From an uncultured Akkermansia sp. (lineage in GTDB: Bacteria > Verrucomicrobiota > Verrucomicrobiia > Verrucomicrobiales > Akkermansiaceae), in NCBI GenBank assembly GCA_947585525.1, contig CANPXA010000118.1, positions 1 through 5,846 on the forward strand: a DNA stretch of 5,846 bases, given 5' to 3'. The translations under genes and the position numbers were made by a program. The notes beneath the pieces are model-generated. The model saw only the letters and a list, made by a program, of their open reading frames with translations. It was not told where the DNA came from and made no database searches. Positions 1 through 5,844 of this stretch are shown one piece after another; within the stretch, counting starts at the first letter, position 1; each line of letters starts with the position of its first letter.

Positions 1-1989
1 GGTCTGGTTGCGACGGCCGGAGCTGTCGCGTGCGTGTTGCGTATGCCGCGGATTCTCCTGTGTGCCTCGCTTTTGGGGGCTATTGTGTGGCTGAGCAACT
101 CTGTGAGACAGCAGAAGACTGAGGAAGTCCTGTCCCGGAATCCCGTCCTCATGCAGGCAGAAGTGGTGGGCTCCTTCGGCAGCAGCTGGATCATCGAGAG
201 TTCCTGGCTTGGGGTCAGAGCTCTGCTGAGCGACAAGTCGCACGAGTGGCAGCCGGGCGATCAATTGCAACTCGTTGCCCGGAAATATGAACTTCCGGAG
301 CCTCCTGTTCCGGGTATGTTCTCTTCTTCTTCCTGGATGAGAGGGCAGGGCATTGCCGCCCGCCTCAACTGCATTCACGCGGATAAGCTGCCGTCCACGG
401 GGCTGCACGGCAGGTTGGTGCTTCTCAGCGAGGAAATTCGTTCAGCTCTCGCCGACAAACTAATGCCCCCCGGTACGGAATCTGACCCCCGTTGCCAGGT
501 TCTCTGTGCTCTTACGTTGGGCGAGAAGGGACGAGCTGATCCCGCTACCATGGAAGTTTTCCGTCGGGGAGGGTGTCTGCACGTCTTCGCCGTGAGTGGC
601 CTCCACGTCGGCATTGTGGCGGGCATTTTATGGCTGCTCTTGCGGTTGTGCCGCGTGCATCCCGCCGCCGGACGGTACGTCGTCCTTATCGCGGTGGGGG
701 CGTACGTGTTCGCCACGGGCATGGCTGCTCCCGCTGTTCGTGCGTACGTCATGCTGCTCGTGCTCACGGGCGGACTCATCTTGCGCCGTCGAGTCGGGCT
801 GTTCAACGCGTGGTGTATGGCGGCTCTCTTGATTCTCACGGTGCAACCGTGGCAGTTTTACCAGGCCGGATTCCAGCTCTCCTTCGTGGTGTACGGCGCC
901 ATCTGCCTGGGCGTTCGTTACGGTCTGCGCGGCAAACCATGGTTCGGTCCGGATGACTACGTGCCCTCACGCATTCACACCCCTACCGAACGCGGGATGG
1001 TGCGCACAGATATAGCCATTCGCGGAGCCGTGCTGGTTTCTGTGAGCGCTTGGCTCGTGTCGTTGCCGTTGGTGATGTACCAGTTCCACGTTGTGAACAC
1101 GGCCAGCTACCTTATTAACATAGCGCTCACCCCTGTTGTGCCGGTGGTCATGCTGCTTGGCTTGCTGGCAGTAGTTCTCAGTTGGGCGCCCATTCTCGGG
1201 GTGTTTTTTCACACGCTGGCCATGAAGAGCGCCGGCATCCTGCTCGCCATGGTTGGTTTATCCGGCTCCGTCCCGGGTTTTTACCTCCCTGCCGCACGCC
1301 CGCAGCCTCCCTCGTCTCTCATGGTCGTTTGCTTGCAGCACAACAAGAGTTTCGCCGTACTCGGCAATCCCGGCATGCTGGTCGGCGATGTTGATAACGA
1401 AACATCGGCGCGCTACAGTGTCGTCCCTGCTGTCTTTCACTCCGGTTTTTCTCCCTCCATTGCCTGTGGACTTCGCCGTCAAGAGGTTGTTTCGTTCTAC
1501 AAACGCGAGTGGCCCCGGTTGCTCTGTATAGACCCTTTCGAGGTTAAAGAACCTTTCCGCATTTCTACTCCTGCCGGCACTTATACCGTTTTCCCGCCTC
1601 CACGGGGCATCCCCAAACGTCCCGCTGCCAACGCGCAGCCCGTCATCGTTTGGCAGCGTCCGGATGGGATGCGTTATATGTACGTGGGCAACGCGGCGAT
1701 GAGTACTCTGGAGTCCATCCCTCCGGACGAGTGCAGGGCAGATGTCCTCATCCTCGGGTATAATTCCTACGCTCCCGTGGCGGACGGCTCCCTTATCGCC
1801 GATATGAAGGTGCAGCGTCTCATCCTGCTCCCTTCCGCTGTGAAGTTGAATGCGGACGGACTTCAACTTCCGCCCGGAATCACTCGGCTTCGTCTCTCCG
1901 AGGGAATCAATCCCTTCCTCCTGGAGTCGCCGGACAAACCTGAGCCCAGACCTTCCTCGGAAACCAATTCGCATACACAGGAGCAATAG
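1..1989 (+). CDS. comEC: ComEC/Rec2-family DNA-uptake channel protein, 5' end outside the window
   Basis: Inner-membrane channel that passes single-stranded DNA into the cytoplasm during natural transformation. The frame is open to base 1 and reads hydrophobic residues there, so the true start lies upstream; GTG at 34 is only the first start codon visible. Numbering from that GTG: a hydrophobic helix to about 22, a soluble beta-rich stretch at about 30-125 matching the N-terminal OB-like (DUF4131) region, then the polytopic Competence domain at about 150-420. The family hallmark HVFAVSGLHVG is at 183-193, followed by TGMAAPAVRAYVM (228-240), a GFQLSF motif (279-284) and SLPLVMYQFHVVNTASYLIN (343-362). 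The C-terminal part (about 425-640) sits where many ComECs carry a metallo-beta-lactamase-like domain; a faint match remains (YVGNAAMSTLE, then ADVLILGYNSY) but no HxHxDH motif is present. TAG stop at 1987-1989. The next gene is 311 bases away with its own promoter, so no operon link downstream. Family assignment is firm; activity is inferred. Confidence 0.93.
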   Translation, partial: GLVATAGAVACVLRMPRILLCASLLGAIVWLSNSVRQQKTEEVLSRNPVLMQAEVVGSFGSSWIIESSWLGVRALLSDKSHEWQPGDQLQLVARKYELPEPPVPGMFSSSSWMRGQGIAARLNCIHADKLPSTGLHGRLVLLSEEIRSALADKLMPPGTESDPRCQVLCALTLGEKGRADPATMEVFRRGGCLHVFAVSGLHVGIVAGILWLLLRLCRVHPAAGRYVVLIAVGAYVFATGMAAPAVRAYVMLLVLTGGLILRRRVGLFNAWCMAALLILTVQPWQFYQAGFQLSFVVYGAICLGVRYGLRGKPWFGPDDYVPSRIHTPTERGMVRTDIAIRGAVLVSVSAWLVSLPLVMYQFHVVNTASYLINIALTPVVPVVMLLGLLAVVLSWAPILGVFFHTLAMKSAGILLAMVGLSGSVPGFYLPAARPQPPSSLMVVCLQHNKSFAVLGNPGMLVGDVDNETSARYSVVPAVFHSGFSPSIACGLRRQEVVSFYKREWPRLLCIDPFEVKEPFRISTPAGTYTVFPPPRGIPKRPAANAQPVIVWQRPDGMRYMYVGNAAMSTLESIPPDECRADVLILGYNSYAPVADGSLIADMKVQRLILLPSAVKLNADGLQLPPGITRLRLSEGINPFLLESPDKPEPRPSSETNSHTQEQ

Positions 1990-2002
1990 ATCGCATCGTC
2001 CA

Positions 2003-2028
2003 TTGACGCCTCGGCACCACACTTCCTC
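2003..2028. repeat. 26-base direct repeat, copy 1
   Basis: Begins TTGACGCC and ends CACTTCCTC. It matches 2128-2153 at 23 of 26 positions; differences are at repeat positions 8, 11 and 22. It lies just after the comEC stop. Seen directly; function unknown. Confidence 0.75.
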
Positions 2029-2064
2029 TTTCCGCCATTTTCTCATTAACGCCACGCGTTGCTG

Positions 2065-2121
2065 CCAAAATTCCGCTGCGTTAGATTGCGCCAACTACGC
2101 GGAATTTCCCAAATCGTAAAT
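2065..2121. repeat. Modular intergenic repeat, copy A (in comEC-HAD gap)
   Basis: Three short blocks occur here and, in the same order, at 3235-3298. They are CCAAAATTCCGCT (2065-2077), GCGCCAA (2088-2094) and CCAAATCGTAAAT (2109-2121). Spacing between the second block and the AAATCGTAAAT core is 16 bases in both copies; spacing between the first two blocks differs (10 versus 17). Within this copy AAATTCCGC (2068-2076) and GCGGAATTT (2099-2107) form a perfect 9-base inverted repeat with a 22-base loop. The core contains two tandem AAATCGT heptamers (2111-2124). Looks like a dispersed intergenic repeat family rather than a gene relic. Confidence 0.6.
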
Positions 2122-2127
2122 CGTATG

Positions 2128-2153
2128 TTGACGCTTCAGCACCACACTACCTC
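2128..2153. repeat. 26-base direct repeat, copy 2
   Basis: Begins TTGACGCTTCAG and ends CACTACCTC; 23 of 26 bases match copy 1 at 2003-2028, 125 bases upstream. It lies inside the 95-base extra segment. Confidence 0.75.
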
Positions 2154-2156
2154 AGC

Positions 2157-2171
2157 GCCCTGCGGGCTTTT
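2157..2171. other. Small GC hairpin followed by TTTT
   Basis: GCCC (2157-2160), loop TGC, GGGC (2164-2167), then TTTT (2168-2171). The form resembles an intrinsic terminator for comEC but the four-pair stem is too short to be convincing and it lies 168 bases after the stop. Confidence 0.3.
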
Positions 2172-2187
2172 GTCCAATCCCACTCCG

Positions 2188-2203
2188 AGCCCTCGTGGGC
2201 TTT
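2188..2203. other. Small GC hairpin followed by TT
   Basis: AGCCC (2188-2192), loop TCGT, GGGCT (2197-2201), then TT. A second stem-loop of similar design to the one at 2157-2171, about 30 bases on. Together they may help end comEC transcripts or may be structural parts of the repeat element. Confidence 0.35.
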
Positions 2204-2205
2204 GT

Positions 2206-2254
2206 AAATCGTAAATAGGCAAACGCTGGGCGTTTGCCCCGCGTTTGCCTTGGG
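2206..2254. repeat. Palindromic repeat upstream of the HAD gene (three-arm version)
   Basis: AAATCGTAAAT is followed by GGCAAACGC (2218-2226), loop TGG, GCGTTTGCC (2230-2238), then a further copy GCGTTTGCC (2241-2249) and TTGGG. The left arm can pair perfectly over nine bases with either right arm, so two mutually exclusive hairpins are possible. The first 21 and last 15 bases are identical to the copy before fabF (3288-3325); this copy has 11 extra bases in the middle. It ends 11 bases before the predicted -35 box. Confidence 0.85.
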
Positions 2255-2265
2255 AGAATCTCGGC

Positions 2266-2294
2266 TTGCATTTGAATGGGGAAGTTAGTAGAAT
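2266..2294 (+). promoter_or_regulatory. Sigma-70-type promoter of the HAD gene
   Basis: TTGCAT (2266-2271), a 17-base spacer and TAGAAT (2289-2294), which is five of six to the TATAAT consensus. Transcription would begin about six or seven bases later, near 2300-2302, at the ATG itself. This argues against the GTG at 2295 as start and suggests a leaderless mRNA. Confidence 0.6.
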
Positions 2295-2300
2295 GTGCGC

Positions 2301-3149
2301 ATGCCTGTATTGCAGAACACAATAGCTCTCATTTTTGATTTCGACAAGACGCTCAGTCCTCACAATATGCAGGAAGATACAATCTTCCCGGAGTTCGGCA
2401 TCGACGCCGAAAAATTCTGGCGTAAATGCAATATGCGCAGTATGGAGGACGGATGGGACGGGGAGCTGAGCTACCTGAAAGAGTTGCTGGATGTGTTGCA
2501 CATGGATCGAGTGAGTAACGACAGGTTGCGCAGCCTGGGTGAGAAGCTCACCTTCTACCGCGGCCTTCCGGATTTCTTCCGCATCTTCCCCGAACGAGCG
2601 CTCAGTCTGGAGCAGCGCCAGGCAGGTGTACGCATTGAGTTCTACATTGTTTCCAGCGGCTTGAAGTCCATCATTGATGGCTCAGTGATACGTCCGTTCA
2701 TGCGTGAGGTGTTCGGTTGTGAACTGAGCGAGGATGAGCAAGGCTGTATCAATTTCCCGAAACGCGTGCTTTCCCACACGACCAAGACGCAATTCCTCTT
2801 CCGTATCAATAAGGGGATGCTTAAGTACACCGAGGATGTGAATGACCACATGGATGCCGATCTGCGCCCCATACCATTCAGCCATATGATCTACGTGGGC
2901 GACGGACCGACGGATGTGCCGTGCTTCACCGTGATGCGTCATCAAGGAGGTTTCAGCATTGCCGTGTACGATCCGGACGACGAGACGCGACAAAGCTTCC
3001 GCAAGGGTTATAGCTTGAAGTCTGACCAGCAGAGAGTGGATTTCTTCGCTCCGGCCGACTATCGCGTCGGTAGTCACCTCTGCAACATTTTGGAGGAAAC
3101 GGTGCGCAAGATCGCAGACAATATCTTGCATGACCAACGCAATGGATGA
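2301..3149 (+). CDS. HAD-superfamily hydrolase, probable phosphatase of unknown substrate
   Basis: The 282-residue protein has the full HAD catalytic set. Motif I is DFDKT (13-17) with nucleophile Asp13 and acid Asp15; motif II is the Ser in IVSSG (116-120); a motif III lysine is plausible at Lys171, though Lys154 or Lys162 are alternatives; motif IV is GDGPTD (200-205). Family knowledge implies Mg-dependent phosphate-ester hydrolysis through an aspartyl-phosphate. The roughly 100 residues between motifs I and II fit a C1-type cap, as in phosphoserine-phosphatase-like enzymes, but nothing visible fixes the substrate. No signal peptide or membrane segment, so cytoplasmic. ATG at 2301 is chosen because the promoter -10 ends at 2294; in-frame GTG at 2295 would add two residues. 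No Shine-Dalgarno site at useful spacing for 2301; a GGGGAAG (2278-2284) is too far away. Monocistronic by context. Confidence 0.85.
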   Translation: MPVLQNTIALIFDFDKTLSPHNMQEDTIFPEFGIDAEKFWRKCNMRSMEDGWDGELSYLKELLDVLHMDRVSNDRLRSLGEKLTFYRGLPDFFRIFPERALSLEQRQAGVRIEFYIVSSGLKSIIDGSVIRPFMREVFGCELSEDEQGCINFPKRVLSHTTKTQFLFRINKGMLKYTEDVNDHMDADLRPIPFSHMIYVGDGPTDVPCFTVMRHQGGFSIAVYDPDDETRQSFRKGYSLKSDQQRVDFFAPADYRVGSHLCNILEETVRKIADNILHDQRNG

Positions 3150-3181
3150 AAGGGAAGTACCGGACTTCGTGCTTTCCTTTC
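3148..3181 (+). terminator. Possible terminator hairpin overlapping the HAD stop codon
   Basis: GAAAGG (3148-3153) can pair with CCTTTC (3176-3181), and inside it GAAGT (3154-3158) with ACTTC (3164-3168) around loop ACCGG. A seven-base bulge lies on the 3' side. The outer stem is A/T rich and there is no clean T run after it, so this is a weak call. Confidence 0.3.
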
Positions 3182-3234
3182 ACCTCCATCGTCCATGGTT
3201 TCAGACGCTTTCCTCTATCATTGCACTTTCGTTT

Positions 3235-3298
3235 CCAAAATTCCGCTTTCGCTCCGCATCTCCCGCGCCAATGGCGCGCTAGCATCCAAATCGTAAAT
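3235..3298. repeat. Modular intergenic repeat, copy B (in HAD-fabF gap)
   Basis: Holds CCAAAATTCCGCT (3235-3247), GCGCCAA (3265-3271) and CCAAATCGTAAAT (3286-3298), the same blocks in the same order as 2065-2121. The middle block is part of a near-perfect palindrome, CGCGCC (3264-3269), AAT, GGCGCG (3273-3278). Here the AAATCGTAAAT word runs straight into the GGCAAACGC palindrome with no 95-base segment between, unlike copy A. Confidence 0.6.
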
Positions 3299-3325
3299 AG
3301 GCAAACGCCTCGCGTTTGCCTTGGG
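3288..3325. repeat. Palindromic repeat upstream of fabF (two-arm version)
   Basis: GGCAAACGC (3300-3308), loop CTC, GCGTTTGCC (3312-3320): a perfect nine-base stem. Then TTGGG and TTTT (3326-3329). Same flanks as the copy at 2206-2254. It may act as a weak terminator for the HAD gene because of the following T stretch, or as a protein-binding operator just upstream of the fabF promoter; the other copy lacks the T stretch. Confidence 0.85.
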
Positions 3326-3343
3326 TTTTACCGTGAAAAAAGC

Positions 3344-3372
3344 TTGACTTTACGGGGAATATCCGCTAGGTT
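3344..3372 (+). promoter_or_regulatory. Sigma-70-type promoter of fabF
   Basis: TTGACT (3344-3349), a 17-base spacer and TAGGTT (3367-3372). The -35 is five of six to TTGACA; the -10 is only three of six. Surroundings resemble the HAD promoter: both read GCTTG at the -35 and share a GGGGAA in the spacer. A start near 3378-3380 leaves only three to five bases before ATG 3383. Confidence 0.55.
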
Positions 3373-3382
3373 GTCTGAAAGC

Positions 3383-4639
3383 ATGAAAGCACGTCGAATC
3401 GTTATCACGGGCATGGGAGCTTTGTCTCCCTTGGGAAATAGTGCAGCGGAAACGTGGGAGGGCATGAAGGCAGGGCGTTGCGGCATCCAACGCATCGAGG
3501 GATTGGAGGGAGTTGAGAATTTCCCCGTGCAGATAGCGGGGCAGGTGAGAGGCTTTGACCCCGTCCCTTATTTTCAGAAGGATCCGAAAGCGGTGAGGAG
3601 GTGCGACCGGTTTGAGCAACTGGCGATGGCTGCAACGGTAATGGCAATGAAGGATGCGAACCTTGATCCGGAGAAGGTGAACAAGGAGAGGGTAGGGGTG
3701 ATGATCGGATCCGGCATAGGAGGGTTGGGCATCCACGGAACGAACTGCGAGATCCTGATTAAGAGCGGGATGAGACGAGTATCTCCCTTCTGCATCCCGT
3801 ACATGATCACCAATATGGCCAGTGGCATGGTGAGTATCGAGTTCGGCTTCGGTGGTCCTAACATGAGCATCTCGACCGCCTGCGCTACTTCCAACCATTC
3901 CATCGGCGAAGCCTGGCGCATCATGAAGTTCGGCGATGCAGATGTAATGATTTGCGGCGGTGCGGAAGCTTCTATTCTCCCCATCGGTATCGCCGGGTTC
4001 GCCAACATGAAGGCTCTCTCCACCCGTAACGATGACCCCGCCACGGCCTCCCGTCCGTACGACATCGACCGTGATGGCTTCGTGATGGGTGAGGGTGCGG
4101 GTGTGATTGTCTTGGAGACGCTGGAACACGCCCAGGCTCGAGGAGCCCGGATTCTGGCAGAACTCGTGGGCTATGGATTGAGTGCGGATGGCTACCACCT
4201 CACCTCCCCGATGCCTGACGGTGAAGGAGCGAGCCGCTGTATGCAGATGGCTCTGGATCATGCGGGACTCCGTCCGGATGAAGTCGATTACGTCAACACG
4301 CACGGCACCTCCACGCATCTGGGCGACATCTGCGAGGTGAAGGCCATCAAACGCACGTTCGGTGACTACGCCCAAAACGGACTCTTGGTGAGTTCCACCA
4401 AATCCATGACCGGACACCTTCTCGGGGCAGCCGGTGGCATTGAGTTACTGGCTTGTGTGATGGCGGTGCAGGAGGGCTTTGTCCCGCCTACCATCAATGT
4501 CTTCAACCAAGACCCGGAGTGCGATTTGGACGTTTGCGCCAACCAAGGACGCAAGAAGGAGGTTCGCGTGGCTTTGAGCAATTCGTTCGGTTTCGGCGGT
4601 CACAATGCTTCACTCATCGTGAGGCGCTTCGAGGCTTGA
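3383..4639 (+). CDS. fabF: Beta-ketoacyl-[acyl-carrier-protein] synthase II
   Basis: Condenses malonyl-ACP with a growing acyl-ACP in type II fatty-acid synthesis, in the cytoplasm. The 418-residue product has normal FabF length. It opens with RRIVITGMGALSPLGN (4-19), the family's usual N terminus. The catalytic triad is Cys167 in STACATSNHSIG, His307 in NTHGTSTHLGD and His345 in SSTKSMTGHLLGAAGG, with the conserved Lys340. The gating loop SFGFGGHN (401-408) keeps both phenylalanines. GSGIGGLG (109-116) matches the acyl-pocket segment of KAS II enzymes. All catalytic residues are present, so it should be active. The frame is open back to 3146, but those 79 codons run through the palindrome and promoter and do not look like FabF, so ATG 3383 is the start; no clear Shine-Dalgarno site precedes it. 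No acpP or other fab genes lie beside it in this window. FabB or a specialised KAS is possible but less likely. Confidence 0.95.
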   Translation: MKARRIVITGMGALSPLGNSAAETWEGMKAGRCGIQRIEGLEGVENFPVQIAGQVRGFDPVPYFQKDPKAVRRCDRFEQLAMAATVMAMKDANLDPEKVNKERVGVMIGSGIGGLGIHGTNCEILIKSGMRRVSPFCIPYMITNMASGMVSIEFGFGGPNMSISTACATSNHSIGEAWRIMKFGDADVMICGGAEASILPIGIAGFANMKALSTRNDDPATASRPYDIDRDGFVMGEGAGVIVLETLEHAQARGARILAELVGYGLSADGYHLTSPMPDGEGASRCMQMALDHAGLRPDEVDYVNTHGTSTHLGDICEVKAIKRTFGDYAQNGLLVSSTKSMTGHLLGAAGGIELLACVMAVQEGFVPPTINVFNQDPECDLDVCANQGRKKEVRVALSNSFGFGGHNASLIVRRFEA

Positions 4640-4675
4640 CCCTTCGTTCCCACCTTCGTGAGAGCAATCGTACCC

Positions 4676-4715
4676 GGAGAGCCGCTTGTTCGTCGAGATC
4701 CGGTGTTCTCCTTTT
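4676..4715 (+). terminator. Possible weak terminator after fabF
   Basis: GGAGAGC (4676-4682) can pair with GTTCTCC (4705-4711), seven pairs including one G-U, with a 22-base loop, followed by TTTT (4712-4715). The long loop makes it doubtful; if real, some fabF transcripts end before the membrane-protein gene. Confidence 0.3.
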
Positions 4716-4732
4716 GAACCATTACCCACGTT

Positions 4733-5212
4733 ATGCTGCGAAAATCCATCACCAAAATCACCGATTCCGTGAAGGGCTTTCGCGCCCGCCATGCACAGGA
4801 TGATTTTTTGCTTCGTTGGGTGGTGGTGAGTGTGTTGACCTTAGCTCTTTCCGTCGGGATGCAGGCGTGTCGGTTCATCCTGTTATTGGATGAGATTCAG
4901 CTGCGATTGCTGGCAGGGCACCCCTTCTACCTCTCTGCCGAGGATGCTCAGGTGTCTCTCCTCTCTCCGGTAGCTTCCTTCTCCCTCTGTGTGGTGATTA
5001 CTCTGTACCTCTCGGCCATTCTCATGCGCCGACGCAGTCTGGTGAGCCGGTCTCACATCGCCTTGTTGGCTGCCGTGGCCGTGGCATTGCCCGGCATCAT
5101 CGGTATCTTGTGGCATGGCGTCCTTTACGTAGGTCAGATGCTGTTGTGCATCTTTTTCCTCTGGCTGCTCCTCGTGCCGGTTTCGTTCATCTATCGCCGT
5201 TTCCGTTCATGA
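4733..5212 (+). CDS. Small polytopic membrane protein, function unknown
   Basis: I do not recognise a family. The 159-residue protein has a charged N-terminal 25 residues (MLRKSITKITDSVKGFRARH) and then about four hydrophobic helices at roughly 27-52, 76-98, 107-127 and 130-154, ending in a basic tail (YRRFRS). Positive charges at both ends and in the RRRSLVSRSH loop (99-108) suggest both termini and the central loop are cytoplasmic. The soluble loop at 53-75 (DEIQ to SAED) would then face the periplasm. No catalytic motif, signal peptidase site or conserved polar residues in the helices are evident. ATG 4733 is the first ATG after an in-frame TGA at 4715-4717; no Shine-Dalgarno site is visible. 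It lies 93 bases after fabF and its TGA overlaps the recR ATG by four bases, so it is probably co-translated with recR. Its reality rests on membrane-like composition, full-length open frame and this overlap. Confidence 0.75.
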   Translation: MLRKSITKITDSVKGFRARHAQDDFLLRWVVVSVLTLALSVGMQACRFILLLDEIQLRLLAGHPFYLSAEDAQVSLLSPVASFSLCVVITLYLSAILMRRRSLVSRSHIALLAAVAVALPGIIGILWHGVLYVGQMLLCIFFLWLLLVPVSFIYRRFRS

Positions 5213-5844
5213 AACCGCAGGATTATCCACCCGCCGTGCGCCAGCTCATGACGCAGCTTACCCGCCTGCCGGGCACGGGACGCCGCAGTGCGGAGAGGCT
5301 GGCTCTCTGGTTGCTTCAAAACGGTTCCTCGGATGCTTTGCCTCTGGCGCAGGCTATTTCTGCTGCCGTGGAAACGACCGGAACCTGTCCTCAATGTGGT
5401 TTCTTCGCCGCCAAGGGGGAACTCTGCACGGCGTGCTCCGATCCCACTCGCGATGCTTCACAAATCTGTGTGGTGGAGCAGGCGACCGATGTCCTTCCCA
5501 TTGAACGCAGCGGTTTCTTCCGCGGCCTCTACCATTGTCTCGGCGGCAAGTTATCCCCGCTGGACGGGGTCATGCCGGAGGATCTTGCCGTGCATAAGCT
5601 CCTTGAGCGCGTGAAGAATCACCCGGATTGTGAGGTCATTCTGGCCGTGGGGAGTGATGTGGAAGGAGAAGCCACGGCTCTCTTCCTCGCTGAGCAGCTC
5701 GGGAAGCTCCCTTGCCGCGTTTCTCGCCTCGCTCAGGGTATGCCCGCCGGAGCGGGTCTCGCTCAGGCCGATGCCATCACGGTCATGCGCGCCCTGCAAG
5801 GCCGCACTCACCTCGATAAGCCCGCCGCGCCGCAACAGGACTGA
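5209..5844 (+). CDS. recR: Recombination mediator protein RecR
   Basis: Works with RecO (and RecF) to load RecA on single-stranded DNA coated by SSB at gaps and stalled forks. The 211-residue protein is complete and of typical length. An N-terminal helix-hairpin-helix region carries LPGTGRRSAERLA (20-32). The zinc finger has Cys60, Cys63, Cys73 and Cys76 (CPQC and CTAC). The Toprim domain starts at ICVVEQATDVLPIE (86-99), followed by GLYHCLGGKLSPLDGV (106-121) and EGEATALFLAEQL (152-164). The C-terminal signature SRLAQGMPAGAGLAQADAIT (172-191) and ALQGR (195-199) close it. ATG 5209 fits the usual RecR N terminus and overlaps the upstream TGA as ATGA; an in-frame extension to 5110 is only the membrane gene read out of frame. 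No Shine-Dalgarno site is apparent, so translation probably depends on coupling. The final TGA is two bases before the window end, so downstream partners are not visible. Confidence 0.96.
   Translation: MKPQDYPPAVRQLMTQLTRLPGTGRRSAERLALWLLQNGSSDALPLAQAISAAVETTGTCPQCGFFAAKGELCTACSDPTRDASQICVVEQATDVLPIERSGFFRGLYHCLGGKLSPLDGVMPEDLAVHKLLERVKNHPDCEVILAVGSDVEGEATALFLAEQLGKLPCRVSRLAQGMPAGAGLAQADAITVMRALQGRTHLDKPAAPQQD

Larger units (their letters stand above)
2122..2216. repeat. 95-base segment present in copy A but absent from copy B, bounded by AAATCGTAAAT
   Basis: AAATCGTAAAT occurs at 2111-2121 and 2206-2216, bracketing extra sequence. In the fabF gap the same element has this word once (3288-3298), preceded by the sequence that flanks the left copy here (CC) and followed by the sequence that flanks the right copy (AGGCAAACGC). 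The segment holds the second 26-base direct-repeat copy and two small GC hairpins. It could be a small insertion with an 11-base duplication, or the gap near fabF could have lost it by recombination between the short repeats. Confidence 0.5.

Noticed and set aside
1258..2094. A 278-codon open frame on the - strand across the comEC 3' end
   Set aside because: It lies antisense to conserved comEC coding sequence, has an arginine-rich composition typical of a shadow frame in GC-rich DNA, and starts inside the repeat region.
1990..2300. tRNA, small RNA or decayed gene in the comEC-HAD gap
   Set aside because: No cloverleaf, no conserved RNA motif and no protein-like frame could be supported; the gap is accounted for by repeats, small hairpins and the promoter.
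2206..3325. CRISPR array or iteron-type origin
   Set aside because: The shared repeats are only two or three copies, over 1 kb apart or irregularly spaced, with no uniform spacers, and no cas or replication-initiator gene is present.
3146..3382. N-terminal extension of fabF by 79 codons to ATG 3146
   Set aside because: The extension passes through the nine-base palindrome and the TTGACT/TAGGTT promoter, and standard FabF proteins begin at the MKARRIVITGMG equivalent.
3350..4417. A 355-codon open frame on the - strand opposite fabF
   Set aside because: Fully antisense to a FabF with every catalytic motif intact; the translation is rich in His, Arg and Gly with no recognisable domain.
5110..5208. 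Upstream start for recR at 5110
   Set aside because: Those codons overlap the membrane protein in another frame and do not resemble RecR; ATG 5209 gives a standard RecR N terminus and an ATGA overlap.
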